A DNA stretch of 64,000 nucleotides from Qipengyuania atrilutea (GTDB taxonomy: Bacteria; Pseudomonadota; Alphaproteobacteria; Sphingomonadales; Sphingomonadaceae), in NCBI RefSeq assembly GCF_013370205.1, contig NZ_JABWGV010000001.1, positions 496,001 to 560,000 of the forward strand. Reading direction: 5' to 3'. The notes beneath the pieces were generated by a model. It was not told the origin of the DNA and did not search any database. It saw only the letters and a program-made list of their open reading frames with translations. A program made the translations under genes and the position numbers. This document shows, piece by piece, positions 19,412 to 27,453 of the stretch; position 1 is the stretch's first letter, and every line of letters starts with the position of its first letter.

Positions 19412-20271
19412 GACTCGCCTTTCCCGCCCGTTGCCTGCGGCTCGGTCGCGGCTTTCGTATCAGTCGTCTTGCCCTTGCGCTTCGCGCGGTCCGGCCGGTC
19501 CTCGGTCGGATCGGGAGGCGGCGTGCGGTAATCGCCGCCGTCTTCCTCTGCGGGAGAGCCGGCGCTAACCTTGTCGTCAGCCTTCTCGTCCGTATCCGCA
19601 CCCGCACCGGTATCGGCGGGACTGTCCGTTACCTTGGGCTCGTCGACGGGCGGCGTATCGGCCTTCTCGTCACCCGGAAGCACGTAGTCCGCGCCTTCCC
19701 ACGGGCTCATGAAATCGAACTGCCGCAAATCCTGCGCGAGCTCGACCGGTTCGTAGACGACGCGCTTCTCATCTTCGGAATAACGCAGTTCGATATAGCC
19801 GGTCAGCGGGAAGTCCTTGCGGAAGGGATGCCCTTCGAACCCGTAATCGGTGAGGATACGGCGCAGATCGGTATTGCCGTCGAACACGACGCCGTAGAGG
19901 TCGAACACTTCGCGCTCCAGCCAACCCGCATTGTACCACAGCGAGGTGACGGAAGGGACCGGAGTATTCTCGTCCGTGCTGGTCTTCACGATGATGCGGT
20001 GGTTCTTGGTCACCGACAGCAGCATGTAGACGACCTCGAAGCGCTCCGCCCGCGAGGGAAAATCGACGCCCGCGATCTCCATCAACTGCTGGTACTGGTG
20101 CTCGTCGCGCAGCGTACGCAGCACATCCTCGATACCCTCGCGCGCGACGGTGAAGATGAGTTCGCCGTGCTCCTCGTGCGAACGCAGATGATGCGCACCC
20201 AGCGCCTGTTCGAGCGTGGCGGCGACACCGTCGTGCGAAGCGATACGCGGCGCGGAATGAATGACAGCCAT
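19408..20271 (-). CDS. nuoC: NADH-quinone oxidoreductase subunit C with long acidic tail
   Basis: A 287-residue, 30-kDa-type subunit of the peripheral arm. The conserved core is residues 1-198, with [15 protein letters not shown] and [22 protein letters not shown]. An approximately 89-residue tail (199-287) follows, rich in Asp, Glu, Pro, Thr and Lys and probably disordered; NuoC usually ends soon after the core. I chose the ATG at 20271 because GGGGCGAG lies just upstream and it starts ten bases after the nuoB stop. An in-frame alternative at 20304 would run into nuoB. Confidence 0.95.
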   Translation of the reverse strand: MAVIHSAPRIASHDGVAATLEQALGAHHLRSHEEHGELIFTVAREGIEDVLRTLRDEHQYQQLMEIAGVDFPSRAERFEVVYMLLSVTKNHRIIVKTSTDENTPVPSVTSLWYNAGWLEREVFDLYGVVFDGNTDLRRILTDYGFEGHPFRKDFPLTGYIELRYSEDEKRVVYEPVELAQDLRQFDFMSPWEGADYVLPGDEKADTPPVDEPKVTDSPADTGAGADTDEKADDKVSAGSPAEEDGGDYRTPPPDPTEDRPDRAKRKGKTTDTKAATEPQATGGKGES

Positions 20272-20281
20272 GCGCTCGCCC

Positions 20282-20866
20282 CTACCTCTCGATGGTTCCG
20301 ACACGGCGGATCTTCCGCTGAAGCTGCATCACGCCGTAGAGCAGCGCTTCAGCCGTCGGCGGGCAGCCCGGCACATAAATATCGACCGGAACGATCCGGT
20401 CGCAGCCCCGCACGACCGAATAGCTGTAGTGATAGTAGCCGCCGCCGTTCGCGCAGCTGCCCATGCTGATCACATATTTCGGATCGGACATCTGGTCATA
20501 GACCTTGCGCAGCGCAGGAGCCATCTTGTTGCACAGCGTACCGGCGACGATCATCACGTCCGACTGGCGCGGGGAAGCGCGCGGTGCGACGCCGAAACGC
20601 TCCATGTCGTAGCGCGGCATATTGACATGAATCATCTCGACCGCGCAGCACGCGAGGCCGAAGGTCATCCACCACAGGCTGCCGGTGCGCGCCCACTGGA
20701 ACAGGTCCTCGGTCGAGGTGACGAGGAAGCCCTTGTCGTTCACTTCGGTCTGCAGCGCATTGAAATAGTCGGCGTCGGGCTGGCGCACGTCGCCGCCCTT
20801 CGCGGTCGGTGCATCATGCAACGCGGGGTTCAGATGCGGATTGGTCGGAGAATTTTCTAATCCCAT
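20282..20866 (-). CDS. nuoB: NADH-quinone oxidoreductase subunit B
   Basis: A 194-residue subunit binding cluster N2, the last iron-sulfur centre before quinone. Ligands are seen in [12 protein letters not shown] (tandem Cys), [11 protein letters not shown] and [13 protein letters not shown]. The N-terminal 40 residues are variable. The start overlaps the end of nuoA by ten bases. Confidence 0.97.
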   Translation of the reverse strand: MGLENSPTNPHLNPALHDAPTAKGGDVRQPDADYFNALQTEVNDKGFLVTSTEDLFQWARTGSLWWMTFGLACCAVEMIHVNMPRYDMERFGVAPRASPRQSDVMIVAGTLCNKMAPALRKVYDQMSDPKYVISMGSCANGGGYYHYSYSVVRGCDRIVPVDIYVPGCPPTAEALLYGVMQLQRKIRRVGTIER

Positions 20867-21231
20867 TCGAGCGCTCCCACTTTCCAGGCGTAGGCAAGGC
20901 CGACGGCCAGTTCACCGAGGAAGATCATCATCGTGATCCAACCCGGCCATCCCGTCAGGTCGAGGCTGACCGCCCAGGGAAACAGGAACGCGGCTTCAAG
21001 GTCGAACACGATGAACAGGATCGCGATAAGATAGAAGCGCACGTCGAACTGGCTGCGCGGGTCTTCGAAGGCGGGAAAACCGCACTCGTACTCGCTCAGC
21101 TTTTCGGCGTCCGGATTATGCGCGCCCGTCAGCCGCGACACGCCCATCGGCAGGAACACGAAGAGTGCCGACAGCCCGAGTGCGATGAACAGGAACAGCA
21201 GGATCGGCAGATATTGGGAAAGATCGACCAC
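20857..21231 (-). CDS. nuoA: NADH-quinone oxidoreductase subunit A
   Basis: A 124-residue, three-helix membrane subunit of complex I. The conserved loop [21 protein letters not shown] contains the family's Cys. The second helix has the usual acidic residue ([13 protein letters not shown]). The start is a GTG preceded by a weak Shine-Dalgarno region. It is the first gene of the nuo run; about 140 bases separate it from the aldehyde dehydrogenase gene on the same strand. Confidence 0.96.
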   Translation of the reverse strand: MVDLSQYLPILLFLFIALGLSALFVFLPMGVSRLTGAHNPDAEKLSEYECGFPAFEDPRSQFDVRFYLIAILFIVFDLEAAFLFPWAVSLDLTGWPGWITMMIFLGELAVGLAYAWKVGALEWD

Positions 21232-21262
21232 ATTTTTTCCAGTTGGGGATGTTTACGCACGC

Positions 21263-21290
21263 CTCTAGGCCGCTCGCACTTGCAGCGCAA
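21263..21290 (-). promoter_or_regulatory. Possible sigma-70-like promoter for the nuo operon
   Basis: Upstream of nuoA, TTGCGC (complement of 21285-21290) and CTAGAG (complement of 21263-21268) are spaced 16 bases apart. The -10 match is poor, so this is a weak suggestion based on position and spacing. Confidence 0.2.
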
Positions 21291-21370
21291 GGGCAGCGGG
21301 CCGTGATTTTGCCTGTTTGTTCCCGTTTGCGCTGGCGACTCGCGACGGGATGCGGAGCGGCGTTCTTCCG

Positions 21371-22798
21371 CTACATCTGCGACTTCGCGGCCTTGCGGGT
21401 CTTCTCGCCATAGGGAGGCTTGAACCCGCCGAGCCTCGCCACGTCGATCTTGGGCTGCGTGTAGATGCTGCGCGCGTGGCTGAACTCCCGAAAACCCTCG
21501 ACGCCGTGGTAGGAGCCCATGCCGCTCGGACCGACACCGCCGAACGGCAGGTCGTGCATGGAAACGTGGAAGACAACGTCGTTTAGCGTGACACCACCCG
21601 AGATGGTGCGGCTTAGAACCTGCTCCTCTTCCTTCGTTTCGCTGCCGAAGTAATAGAGGCCGAGCGGCCGGTCGTTCGCGTTTATGTAGTCGATCGCTTC
21701 GCTGATGTCCTTGTAGGTCTTGACCGGCAGGACGGGGCCGAAGATTTCCTCGCGCATCGCTTTCATGTCCTTGGTGACATTACGCAATATCGTGAGCGGC
21801 ATCTTGCGCGCGTTGCTACCCGAGAAATCTTCCTCCGCCGGATTGACCTCGACCACTTCCGCGCCCTTCCCGCGCGCATCTTCGACGAGGTCCTGCAGCC
21901 GCTCGAAATGTTGGTCGGTCACGACACTCGCATAGTCGTCGTTGGCGAGGAGCGTCGGATACATGTTGTGCACGCCGAGTTCGACCGCGGCGATCGCGGC
22001 ATCTTCCTGCTCCTCGTGCACCATCATGTAATCGGGTGCGAGGCAGATCTGACCGGCGTTCATCATCTTGCCAGCGGCAATGCGTTCGCCTGCCCGCTCG
22101 AGGTCTGCCCCGCGGCCCAGGATTGCCGGCGACTTCCCGCCAAGCTCCAGTGTCACGGGTACGAGGTTTTTCGCCGCTGCCTCCATCACCTTGCGTCCCG
22201 TCTCGGTCGAGCCGGTGAACAGCAGGTGGTCGAACGGAAGCGAGGAGAATGCCTGCGCCACTTCGGGCGAGCCTGTGAACACCGCGACCTCTTCGGGTGC
22301 GAAATACTTCTCGACCAGTTCCTTCATCAGTTCACTCGTCTTCTCGGTGAACTCGCTCGGCTTGAGCATGGCGCGGTTACCTGCCGCCAGCACCTGCATC
22401 AGCGGACCGAAGGAAAGGTTGACCGGGAAGTTCCACGGGCTGAGGATGCCGACCACGCCTTTCGGCTCGTAGCGGATTTCGGCTTTCGCTCCGAGCAGGC
22501 CGAGCGGGAACTGCACCTTGCGCTTGTCGGGCTTCGCCCAGGCATCAAGGTTCTTCAGGCAGTATTTCCCGAAGCCGACGGTACCGGCGATATCGGTCAG
22601 CATCGACTGCAGCGGACTGCGGTTGCCGAAATCCTCGTTCATCGCGGCGCACAGCGCTTCGTCGTTCTCGGTCAGGAGCTTCATCGCGCGCTTGATCCGG
22701 TCGCGCCGGACTTCAAGTGCTTCCGGGCGCGCCACGGTAAAGGCGGTCCGCTGCCGTTCCAGCATGGCTGTCATCGCCTGCTTCTGATCGTCCGCCAT
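21371..22798 (-). CDS. Aldehyde dehydrogenase, coniferyl aldehyde dehydrogenase type
   Basis: A 475-residue NAD(P)-dependent aldehyde dehydrogenase. The catalytic Cys is C252 (NAGQICLAP) and the general base is E218 (TLELGGKSP). The PWNFPVNLS motif lies at 121-129, and the C-terminal PFGGVGPSGMGSYHG is also seen. The length and C-terminal KFKPP-like end (GFKPPYG) resemble the coniferyl aldehyde dehydrogenase and long-chain aldehyde dehydrogenase branch, which lacks the N-terminal extension of larger ALDHs. The substrate cannot be read from sequence. It is divergent from the thiolase gene with 92 bases between starts, which leaves room for promoters in both directions. Confidence 0.88.
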   Translation of the reverse strand: MADDQKQAMTAMLERQRTAFTVARPEALEVRRDRIKRAMKLLTENDEALCAAMNEDFGNRSPLQSMLTDIAGTVGFGKYCLKNLDAWAKPDKRKVQFPLGLLGAKAEIRYEPKGVVGILSPWNFPVNLSFGPLMQVLAAGNRAMLKPSEFTEKTSELMKELVEKYFAPEEVAVFTGSPEVAQAFSSLPFDHLLFTGSTETGRKVMEAAAKNLVPVTLELGGKSPAILGRGADLERAGERIAAGKMMNAGQICLAPDYMMVHEEQEDAAIAAVELGVHNMYPTLLANDDYASVVTDQHFERLQDLVEDARGKGAEVVEVNPAEEDFSGSNARKMPLTILRNVTKDMKAMREEIFGPVLPVKTYKDISEAIDYINANDRPLGLYYFGSETKEEEQVLSRTISGGVTLNDVVFHVSMHDLPFGGVGPSGMGSYHGVEGFREFSHARSIYTQPKIDVARLGGFKPPYGEKTRKAAKSQM

Positions 22799-22890
22799 AA
22801 ATCTCTCTCCATTTGATAAAAGGTCCGCTGCGTCCTACATCGGCGCTCAGCTTTCTTAACCTCTTTCACAAGCGAAAGGCTTTCTCAAGC

Positions 22891-24087
22891 ATGGCACAGC
22901 TCAGCGCATCCGACCCGGTCGTTATTCTCTCCTACGCACGCACGCCGATGGGAGCGATGCAGGGCGCCCTGTCCGACGCTTCGGCCACGGACCTCGGCGC
23001 GGCGGCGGTGAAGGCCGCTGTGGAGCGGGCCGGCGTGACGGGCGAACAGGTCGATCGCTGCTACATGGGCTGCGTTCTACCGGCAGGGCTCGGCCAGGCG
23101 CCCGCCCGGCAGGCGACGATCAAGGCAGGCCTGCCGAAATCGGTCGAGGCGACGACGGTCAACAAGGTCTGCGGTTCGGGCATGCAAACAGTCATCATGG
23201 GCAGCGAAGCTCTTGCAGCCGGGACGGTGGACTGCGTCATCGCCGGCGGCATGGAGAGCATGACCAACGCGCCCTACCTGCTCAAGAAGCACCGTTCGGG
23301 TGCGCGCATCGGGCACGACACGGCCTACGACCACATGTTCCTCGACGGTCTCGAAGATGCCTACGAGGAAGGCCGCGCGATGGGCACTTTCGCGCAGGAG
23401 ACCGCCAACGACTACCAGATGACGCGCAAGGAAATGGACGATTACTCCATCGAATCGCTGCGCCGCGCCAATGCCGCGATCGATAGCGGCGCTTTTGATG
23501 GCGAGGTGGTTCCGGTTACGATGTCGACCCGCAAGGGTGACGTCACGGTCGACAAGGACGAGGCGCCCGGCAAGGGTAACCCCGACAAGATCCCGCAGCT
23601 GCGCCCGGCCTTCGCCAAGGACGGCACGATCACGGCGGCGACCTCCAGCTCGATCTCCGACGGTGCGGCTGCGGTCGTTCTCGCTCGCGAAAGCGTCGCG
23701 AAAGAGCGCGGCCAGCAGCCTGTCGCGCGTATCATCGCGACTGCGGCACATGCACACGAACCTGCAAAGTTCACGACTGCGCCGATCGGCGCGATCGAGA
23801 AGGTTCTCGACGCCGCAGGCTGGTCGAAGGACGAGGTCGATCTGTGGGAAGTGAACGAAGCCTTCGCCTGCGTCGCCATGTTCGCGATGCGCGACATCGG
23901 CATTGATCACGACAAGATCAACATCAACGGCGGGGGCACCGCGCTAGGCCATCCGATCGGTGCGAGCGGGACGCGCATCCTCGTGACCTTGCTCAATGCG
24001 CTGAAGCAGCAGGGCAAGACCAAGGGCGTCGCGAGCCTGTGCATCGGCGGCGGCGAGGCGACAGCAATCGCGGTGGAGCTGGTCTAA
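22891..24087 (+). CDS. Acetyl-CoA acetyltransferase (thiolase)
   Basis: A 398-residue thiolase II family enzyme that condenses or cleaves acetoacetyl-CoA. The nucleophilic Cys is C94 (NKVCGSGMQ), the active-site His is about H353 (GTALGHPIGASGTR) and the second Cys about C384 (CIGGGEATA). I chose the ATG at 22891 (MAQLSASD) because it gives the family's normal length; an upstream in-frame start would add 26 residues from the intergenic region. A PhaA-like or degradative role is equally possible, since no partner gene for butyryl-CoA or PHB metabolism is adjacent. Confidence 0.93.
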   Translation: MAQLSASDPVVILSYARTPMGAMQGALSDASATDLGAAAVKAAVERAGVTGEQVDRCYMGCVLPAGLGQAPARQATIKAGLPKSVEATTVNKVCGSGMQTVIMGSEALAAGTVDCVIAGGMESMTNAPYLLKKHRSGARIGHDTAYDHMFLDGLEDAYEEGRAMGTFAQETANDYQMTRKEMDDYSIESLRRANAAIDSGAFDGEVVPVTMSTRKGDVTVDKDEAPGKGNPDKIPQLRPAFAKDGTITAATSSSISDGAAAVVLARESVAKERGQQPVARIIATAAHAHEPAKFTTAPIGAIEKVLDAAGWSKDEVDLWEVNEAFACVAMFAMRDIGIDHDKININGGGTALGHPIGASGTRILVTLLNALKQQGKTKGVASLCIGGGEATAIAVELV

Positions 24088-24117
24088 ACTTAGGTACGCA
24101 AAACAAGGGGATTTGAG

Positions 24118-24516
24118 ATGAAGAAGTTTCTTGCGCTCGCCGCCATCGCTTCGCTGGCTGCGTGCAACAATGCGAACGACACCGAGACCGCGGAAGACGA
24201 CGTGAGCGTCGACCTTCCCGAAGCGACCGTAGCGCCCGAGGATGCCGCCGCTGCCGGAACCTACGAGATGACGTCCGCCGACGGCGTCGTCACCACGCAG
24301 CAGGTCAATCCGGACGGAACCTACACCGAGATGGTGGACGGGCAGCAGACCGAAAGCGGCACGTGGCGCACGCAAGGCGAAGCCATGTGTTTCGATCCCG
24401 AAGGCGCAGATCCTGAAGAGTGCTATACCGGCAGCGAAGTCAGCGCCGACGGCACTTTCCGTTCGATCGGACCCGACGGGCAGGAAACCGGCGACACCGT
24501 TCGCCGGATCAGCTGA
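24118..24516 (+). CDS. Hypothetical lipoprotein
   Basis: A 132-residue exported protein with a short signal peptide ending in a lipobox (LAAC, Cys at about residue 16). An acidic linker follows, then a domain with regular Asp-Gly turns (VNPDGTYTEMVDGQ, SADGTFRSIGPDG) that looks like a small beta-sheet fold. A Cys pair (AMCFDP, EECYTG) could form a disulfide. AAGGGG about eight bases before the ATG is a good ribosome-binding site. The function is unknown; it is followed by a hairpin terminator. Confidence 0.75.
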   Translation: MKKFLALAAIASLAACNNANDTETAEDDVSVDLPEATVAPEDAAAAGTYEMTSADGVVTTQQVNPDGTYTEMVDGQQTESGTWRTQGEAMCFDPEGADPEECYTGSEVSADGTFRSIGPDGQETGDTVRRIS

Positions 24517-24535
24517 TCCGAACGATATTCAGGCA

Positions 24536-24566
24536 GGAGGGGCGGTCCGGTGGGCCGCCCTCTTCT
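24536..24566 (+). terminator. Rho-independent terminator after the lipoprotein gene
   Basis: A GC-rich hairpin with GGGCGG pairing to CCGCCC around a nine-base loop, extended by weaker pairs, and followed by TCTTCTT. It lies 20 bases after the lipoprotein stop and ahead of a convergent gene, so it could act in both directions. Confidence 0.55.
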
Positions 24567-24598
24567 TATGTGGATTTGTCGTATCGAGCCTGTTCGTA

Positions 24599-25108
24599 TC
24601 AGGGCTCGCCGGTCCCCCATAAGCGGTCCGCTTCGATATAGCCGCGGTTGCCCTGCGCCTCGAACCGGCACCAGCCCTCGTCGCAGGAGCCGAGCTTCCC
24701 CGAAACGCCGGGTTCGACCCGCCACTTAAGTTCTGCATCGCGCGAAGGTTCGCTGCGCATCTCGGCCAGTCCATCGCCCACGACATAGGCAGAGCGGTCC
24801 GGCGACAAGAGCCGGGCAACCACCCATCCCTGCGCGCCGTCGGGGTCTTCGATCAGCCGCCAGCCGTCCTTCAAACGAAGCACCTTCACCGGAAGGCCTG
24901 GCCGGCGGTACACCCAGGCGATCTTGTATTCGGGGCTCGGCCCGACGCGCAGGTTCATCTCCGTCGCGCTCTCGCGAATGCTGGCCCAGTACGGCGCTTC
25001 CTTTTCCTGCGCCGAAGCAGGCGCGCCAAAAACAAACGCAAGTGCTGCGGCGAGCGGAACAAGCGGCTTGATCGGCAACAGTTTCTGCAGGATTCGGTGT
25101 CGTTTCAT
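24599..25108 (-). CDS. Exported SH3-domain protein
   Basis: A 169-residue protein with a basic N-terminus and a signal peptide that should be cleaved after ASA (about residue 34). A bacterial SH3 region follows (MNLRVGPSPEYKIAWVYRRPG, VKVLRLKDGWRLI, GWVVARLL), then a second partial SH3-like repeat (EMRSEPSRDAELKWRVEPG, GSCDEGWCRFEAQGNRGYIE). Such proteins usually bind cell-wall or periplasmic targets. The start at 25108 is chosen because it gives a proper signal peptide. It is divergent from the hydroxyacid dehydrogenase gene, 129 bases apart. Confidence 0.82.
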   Translation of the reverse strand: MKRHRILQKLLPIKPLVPLAAALAFVFGAPASAQEKEAPYWASIRESATEMNLRVGPSPEYKIAWVYRRPGLPVKVLRLKDGWRLIEDPDGAQGWVVARLLSPDRSAYVVGDGLAEMRSEPSRDAELKWRVEPGVSGKLGSCDEGWCRFEAQGNRGYIEADRLWGTGEP

Positions 25109-25237
25109 CGGGTCGTTCTTAAAGAGAGAAACTGGCGCTACGGCAAGCCCCTGTCCTGCCCCGATCCGGATCATTTGGACTGCGCCAAAAGCGGATGCTT
25201 GACCGCGGCAGGCATGGCAGCCTAGCGCCGCTACGTC

Positions 25238-26251
25238 ATGCCGTCTCCAAACGAACCCGCCCGCCGCCTTGACCGCAAGCCAATCGTCGCCGTCACCCGG
25301 CACCTGATGCCATCGGTGGAGCAGCGGATGGGCGAACTTTTCGACGTGCGCCTCAACGAAGGCGACACGCCGCTGTCGCGGGAAGATCTCGCCGGGCTGA
25401 TGCAGGAAGCAGACGTTCTCGTCCCCACAGTCACCGACCGCATCGACCGGTCCCTCATCGAAGGAGCGGGCGAGCGCCTCAAGCTGATCGCGAATTTCGG
25501 AGCGGGAACCGAACATATCGACCTCGAAGCGGCGAAGAAGCTCGGCATCATGGTCACGAACACACCGGGCGTCTTCACCGATGATACGGCCGATCTGACT
25601 CTGGCGCTCATAATCGGCGTTCCGCGCCGGATGCGCGAAGGCGTGTCGCTGGTCAGAAGCGGCGAGTGGACCGGATGGGCACCGTCCGCGCAGTTAGGGC
25701 GGAAACTCGGAGGCAAGCAGCTCGGCATCATCGGCATGGGCCGGATCGGACAGGCCGTCGCGCACCGCGCGCGCGCCTTCGGCCTGAGCGTCACCTATCA
25801 TAACCGCAAGCGACTGCCCGAAGCGGCCGAACGGATGCTGGGCGCGGAATATGTCGCGGACATCGATACGCTTGTGTCGGAAGCGGACATCCTCTCGCTC
25901 CACTGTCCAGCCACACCAGAAACGCATCACCTGATGGATGCCCGGCGCATCGGACTGATGCCGCGCGGCGCATCGCTGATCAACACCGCGCGCGGCGAAC
26001 TGATTGAGCAGGACGCGCTGATCGAAGCGCTCGGAAGCGGCCAACTCGCCGGTGCGGGACTCGATGTCTACCCGGACGAACCTAAGGTCGATCCGCGGCT
26101 GCTCGCCCATCCCAACGTAATGACCCTCCCCCACATCGGCAGCGCCACGGTCGAGGGGCGCGAAGCCTCCGGCGAGAAGATTATCGCCAACATCCGCTTC
26201 TGGATGGACGGCCACCGCCCGCCCGACCAGGTGCTGATCGGGTTCGACTAA
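25238..26251 (+). CDS. D-2-hydroxyacid dehydrogenase (glyoxylate reductase type)
   Basis: A 337-residue NAD(P)-dependent dehydrogenase of the D-isomer family. The dinucleotide motif GMGRIG is at residues 166-171. The catalytic triad is R252 (NTARGE), E281 (YPDEP) and H299 (LPHIGSAT). It most resembles D-glycerate dehydrogenase/glyoxylate reductase, which interconverts glyoxylate or hydroxypyruvate with glycolate or glycerate. The exact substrate is uncertain. Confidence 0.88.
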   Translation: MPSPNEPARRLDRKPIVAVTRHLMPSVEQRMGELFDVRLNEGDTPLSREDLAGLMQEADVLVPTVTDRIDRSLIEGAGERLKLIANFGAGTEHIDLEAAKKLGIMVTNTPGVFTDDTADLTLALIIGVPRRMREGVSLVRSGEWTGWAPSAQLGRKLGGKQLGIIGMGRIGQAVAHRARAFGLSVTYHNRKRLPEAAERMLGAEYVADIDTLVSEADILSLHCPATPETHHLMDARRIGLMPRGASLINTARGELIEQDALIEALGSGQLAGAGLDVYPDEPKVDPRLLAHPNVMTLPHIGSATVEGREASGEKIIANIRFWMDGHRPPDQVLIGFD

Positions 26252-26304
26252 GCACCACTCAAGGCGGCTTGCGGTTTGCGCGGCCGTCTGTATCGCTTGC
26301 GGTC

Positions 26305-26733
26305 ATGAACGAACTCGCCGCGAAGATCGAAACGCTCGAACACCGCTGGATGCGTGCGTGGATGCAGCGCGACCGCAACCAGATGAAAGCGTTGGCGGCG
26401 CGCGATTTCATCTTTCTTCTGGCATCGAGCAGTTCGGCTATTCTCGACCGAGCAAGCTGGCTCGAAGCGGCGACCACGCGGTTTCGCTGCAACGGTTACC
26501 GGTTCGACGAGGTCTATGTCCGCCGGCACGGTTCAACGGCGGTGTTCGCGACGCGCATGACGCTCGACGCGAAGATCGGCATGCACGAGTGGTCGGGCGA
26601 AACGTGGATCACCGACCTGTGGCAGCGCAGCCGGGTCAAGCGCAGCTGGCGCATCGTCGAGCGGACCCTCTCGCGCCCCGACACCGACGAGGAAATGCCC
26701 GACGCAATACGCTCGATGCAGCTGTGGCGTTAG
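26305..26733 (+). CDS. NTF2-like (DUF4440/SnoaL-like) protein
   Basis: A 142-residue protein with the pattern of the NTF2-like fold: an N-terminal helix pair (KIETLEHRWMRAWMQRD), then LAARDFIFLLASSS and VYVRRHGSTAVFATRM, ending in conserved Trp residues. Family members bind small ligands or act as simple lyases/isomerases; no specific role can be assigned. I chose the ATG at 26305; a TTG at 26269 would extend it. The last four bases overlap the convergent hydrolase gene. Confidence 0.65.
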   Translation: MNELAAKIETLEHRWMRAWMQRDRNQMKALAARDFIFLLASSSSAILDRASWLEAATTRFRCNGYRFDEVYVRRHGSTAVFATRMTLDAKIGMHEWSGETWITDLWQRSRVKRSWRIVERTLSRPDTDEEMPDAIRSMQLWR

Positions 26734-27449
26734 GCGTCTTCGATTAAAGCGACCCGTTCGTTCAAAGCTTCGACTACCTGCTTTACCGCCCGTCGCGAGC
26801 AACCAAGTTCGAAATGTCGGAATGGCAATGCGATGGCTTCGTCGCGCTCCTCGTCGGTACCACGAGCGCTGGAAGGAGAGACGATACCATCAACGGGAGA
26901 CCAGAAGGCTATGGTATGCATCGCGGGCTTTATCGCAGGGTCGTCTGGCAGCGGCGGCGCATCGACCTTGTGGTTGGCGAGCATTTCGTAAATTCGCCAA
27001 GCATGGTTTGCCTTCCGGTGTCCCGAGAAGGGCGTCCCGAGTGTGGCAACCATGGCGACTTTTGCAGGATGGCGCTGTGCCAGGACGCGCGCGTAGAAAC
27101 CGCCAAGACTCCAGCCTAGAATTATAGCATGTTGCCTTTCAACTCCAACCATCTCTAGCAGGCGCAGCTCGAGATTTCGGAACTTAACAGGCGAAATCGT
27201 TAGGTTTCGTCCGAGGCCTCCGGCCCACGGCTTGTAGCCGGCGGCAGCTAGGGAATTGCGCAGGAGAGCGGTCGATTTATCGCCCGATGCCATGCCGGGA
27301 AGAACAAGCACTGGTCGTCCCCCGCCCCGTTCTTCGGTGAGGACAGGCCGACGGTAAGGTGCGGTCGCAATTTTCGGCAGCGCCAGCGGTTCGGTAATGC
27401 AGCGAAAGAGTGGCGGCGCGCGGCTGTCGTCGCTGATGCTCTCGCTCAA
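26730..27449 (-). CDS. Alpha/beta hydrolase
   Basis: A 239-residue hydrolase with the nucleophile elbow GWSLGG (Ser near residue 114) and an N-terminal strand VLVLPGMASGD that would form the oxyanion hole. A candidate acid (PVDGIVS) and His (FRHFELG) complete a possible triad. The fold is that of triacylglycerol lipase-like or esterase proteins; the substrate is unknown. It lies four bases after the nitronate-monooxygenase-like gene and is probably its co-transcribed partner. Confidence 0.75.
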   Translation of the reverse strand: MSESISDDSRAPPLFRCITEPLALPKIATAPYRRPVLTEERGGGRPVLVLPGMASGDKSTALLRNSLAAAGYKPWAGGLGRNLTISPVKFRNLELRLLEMVGVERQHAIILGWSLGGFYARVLAQRHPAKVAMVATLGTPFSGHRKANHAWRIYEMLANHKVDAPPLPDDPAIKPAMHTIAFWSPVDGIVSPSSARGTDEERDEAIALPFRHFELGCSRRAVKQVVEALNERVALIEDA

Positions 27450-27453
27450 TGCG

